DNA of 5,543 bases from Syntrophobacterales bacterium (GTDB lineage: Bacteria > Desulfobacterota > Syntrophobacteria > BM002), in assembly GCA_030613915.1 (NCBI GenBank), contig JAUWKY010000176.1:1-5543 (forward strand). Reading direction: 5' to 3'. The notes under the pieces were generated by a model. It did not search any database, had not been told where the DNA came from, and was given only the letters and a program-made list of their open reading frames with translations. Position numbers and translations under genes: made by a program. Below, in pieces: positions 5,474-5,543 of the stretch. How positions within the stretch are numbered: position 1 is the first letter of the stretch; each line of letters starts with the position of its first letter.

Positions 5474-5543
5474 TTACAATCTCTCCCCCATATACACAGC
5501 CAGATCGACCAACCGGCTAGCGTAACCGAATTCGTTGTCATAC
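5474..5543 (-). CDS. gap: glyceraldehyde-3-phosphate dehydrogenase, C-terminal end (partial)
   Basis: Only the last 22 codons and the stop are in the window. The rest lies beyond the right edge. The residues YDNEFGYASRLVDLAVYM are the conserved C-terminal helix of phosphorylating GAPDH (family form WYDNEWGYSxRvvDL), which contributes to the active site and NAD pocket. The single edge base fits the last base of a preceding Trp codon (TGG). The enzyme converts glyceraldehyde 3-phosphate to 1,3-bisphosphoglycerate in the cytoplasm. The next gene is tpiA, 335 bp away; pgk, which often follows gap, is not between them. Confidence 0.93.
   Translation of the reverse strand, partial: YDNEFGYASRLVDLAVYMGERL

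Overview
The window is a compact bacterial housekeeping region with every recognisable gene on the minus strand. Read in the direction of transcription, from high to low coordinates, it holds: the last 22 codons of gap (glyceraldehyde-3-phosphate dehydrogenase); a 335-bp intergenic stretch rich in repeats; tpiA (triosephosphate isomerase); secG (translocase subunit); a tRNA-Leu with anticodon GAG; an intrinsic terminator; a separate promoter; a 194-bp segment bounded by inverted repeats; full-length carB (carbamoyl-phosphate synthase large subunit); and about 246 bp of unassigned sequence. No phage, CRISPR, toxin or defence gene is visible, and I see no undescribed multi-gene system.

The organism is a bacterium of moderate GC content. 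The complete two-lobed CarB, the SecG with a long acidic Pro/Thr/Glu-rich tail, and an intergenic region made of short heptamer arrays and CACAGAG-type repeats would fit an environmental genome such as a Chloroflexota (Dehalococcoidia-like) lineage. That placement is an impression from protein style, not a demonstrated assignment. The order tpiA-secG-tRNA-Leu(GAG) also occurs in gammaproteobacteria, so it does not settle the phylum.

Region by region: 5474-5543 is the gap 3' end. 5139-5473 carries three different 7-bp tandem repeats, a long perfect dyad without a U-tract, a CACAGAG repeat and a possible tpiA promoter. 3781-5138 is a tight tpiA-secG-tRNA unit closed by a good terminator. 3448-3780 is the carB control region, with a near-consensus promoter at 3719-3747 and the inverted-repeat segment lying between that promoter and the carB ribosome binding site. 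247-3447 is carB. 1-246 holds no confident gene.

Functionally, gap and tpiA serve central glycolysis/gluconeogenesis, secG serves protein export, and the tRNA reads CUU/CUC leucine codons. carB supplies carbamoyl phosphate for pyrimidine and arginine synthesis and stands apart from a visible carA. The points most worth a second look are the miniature-element-like insertion in the carB leader, the odd acceptor end of the tRNA, and the terminator whose stem repeats the tRNA anticodon stem.
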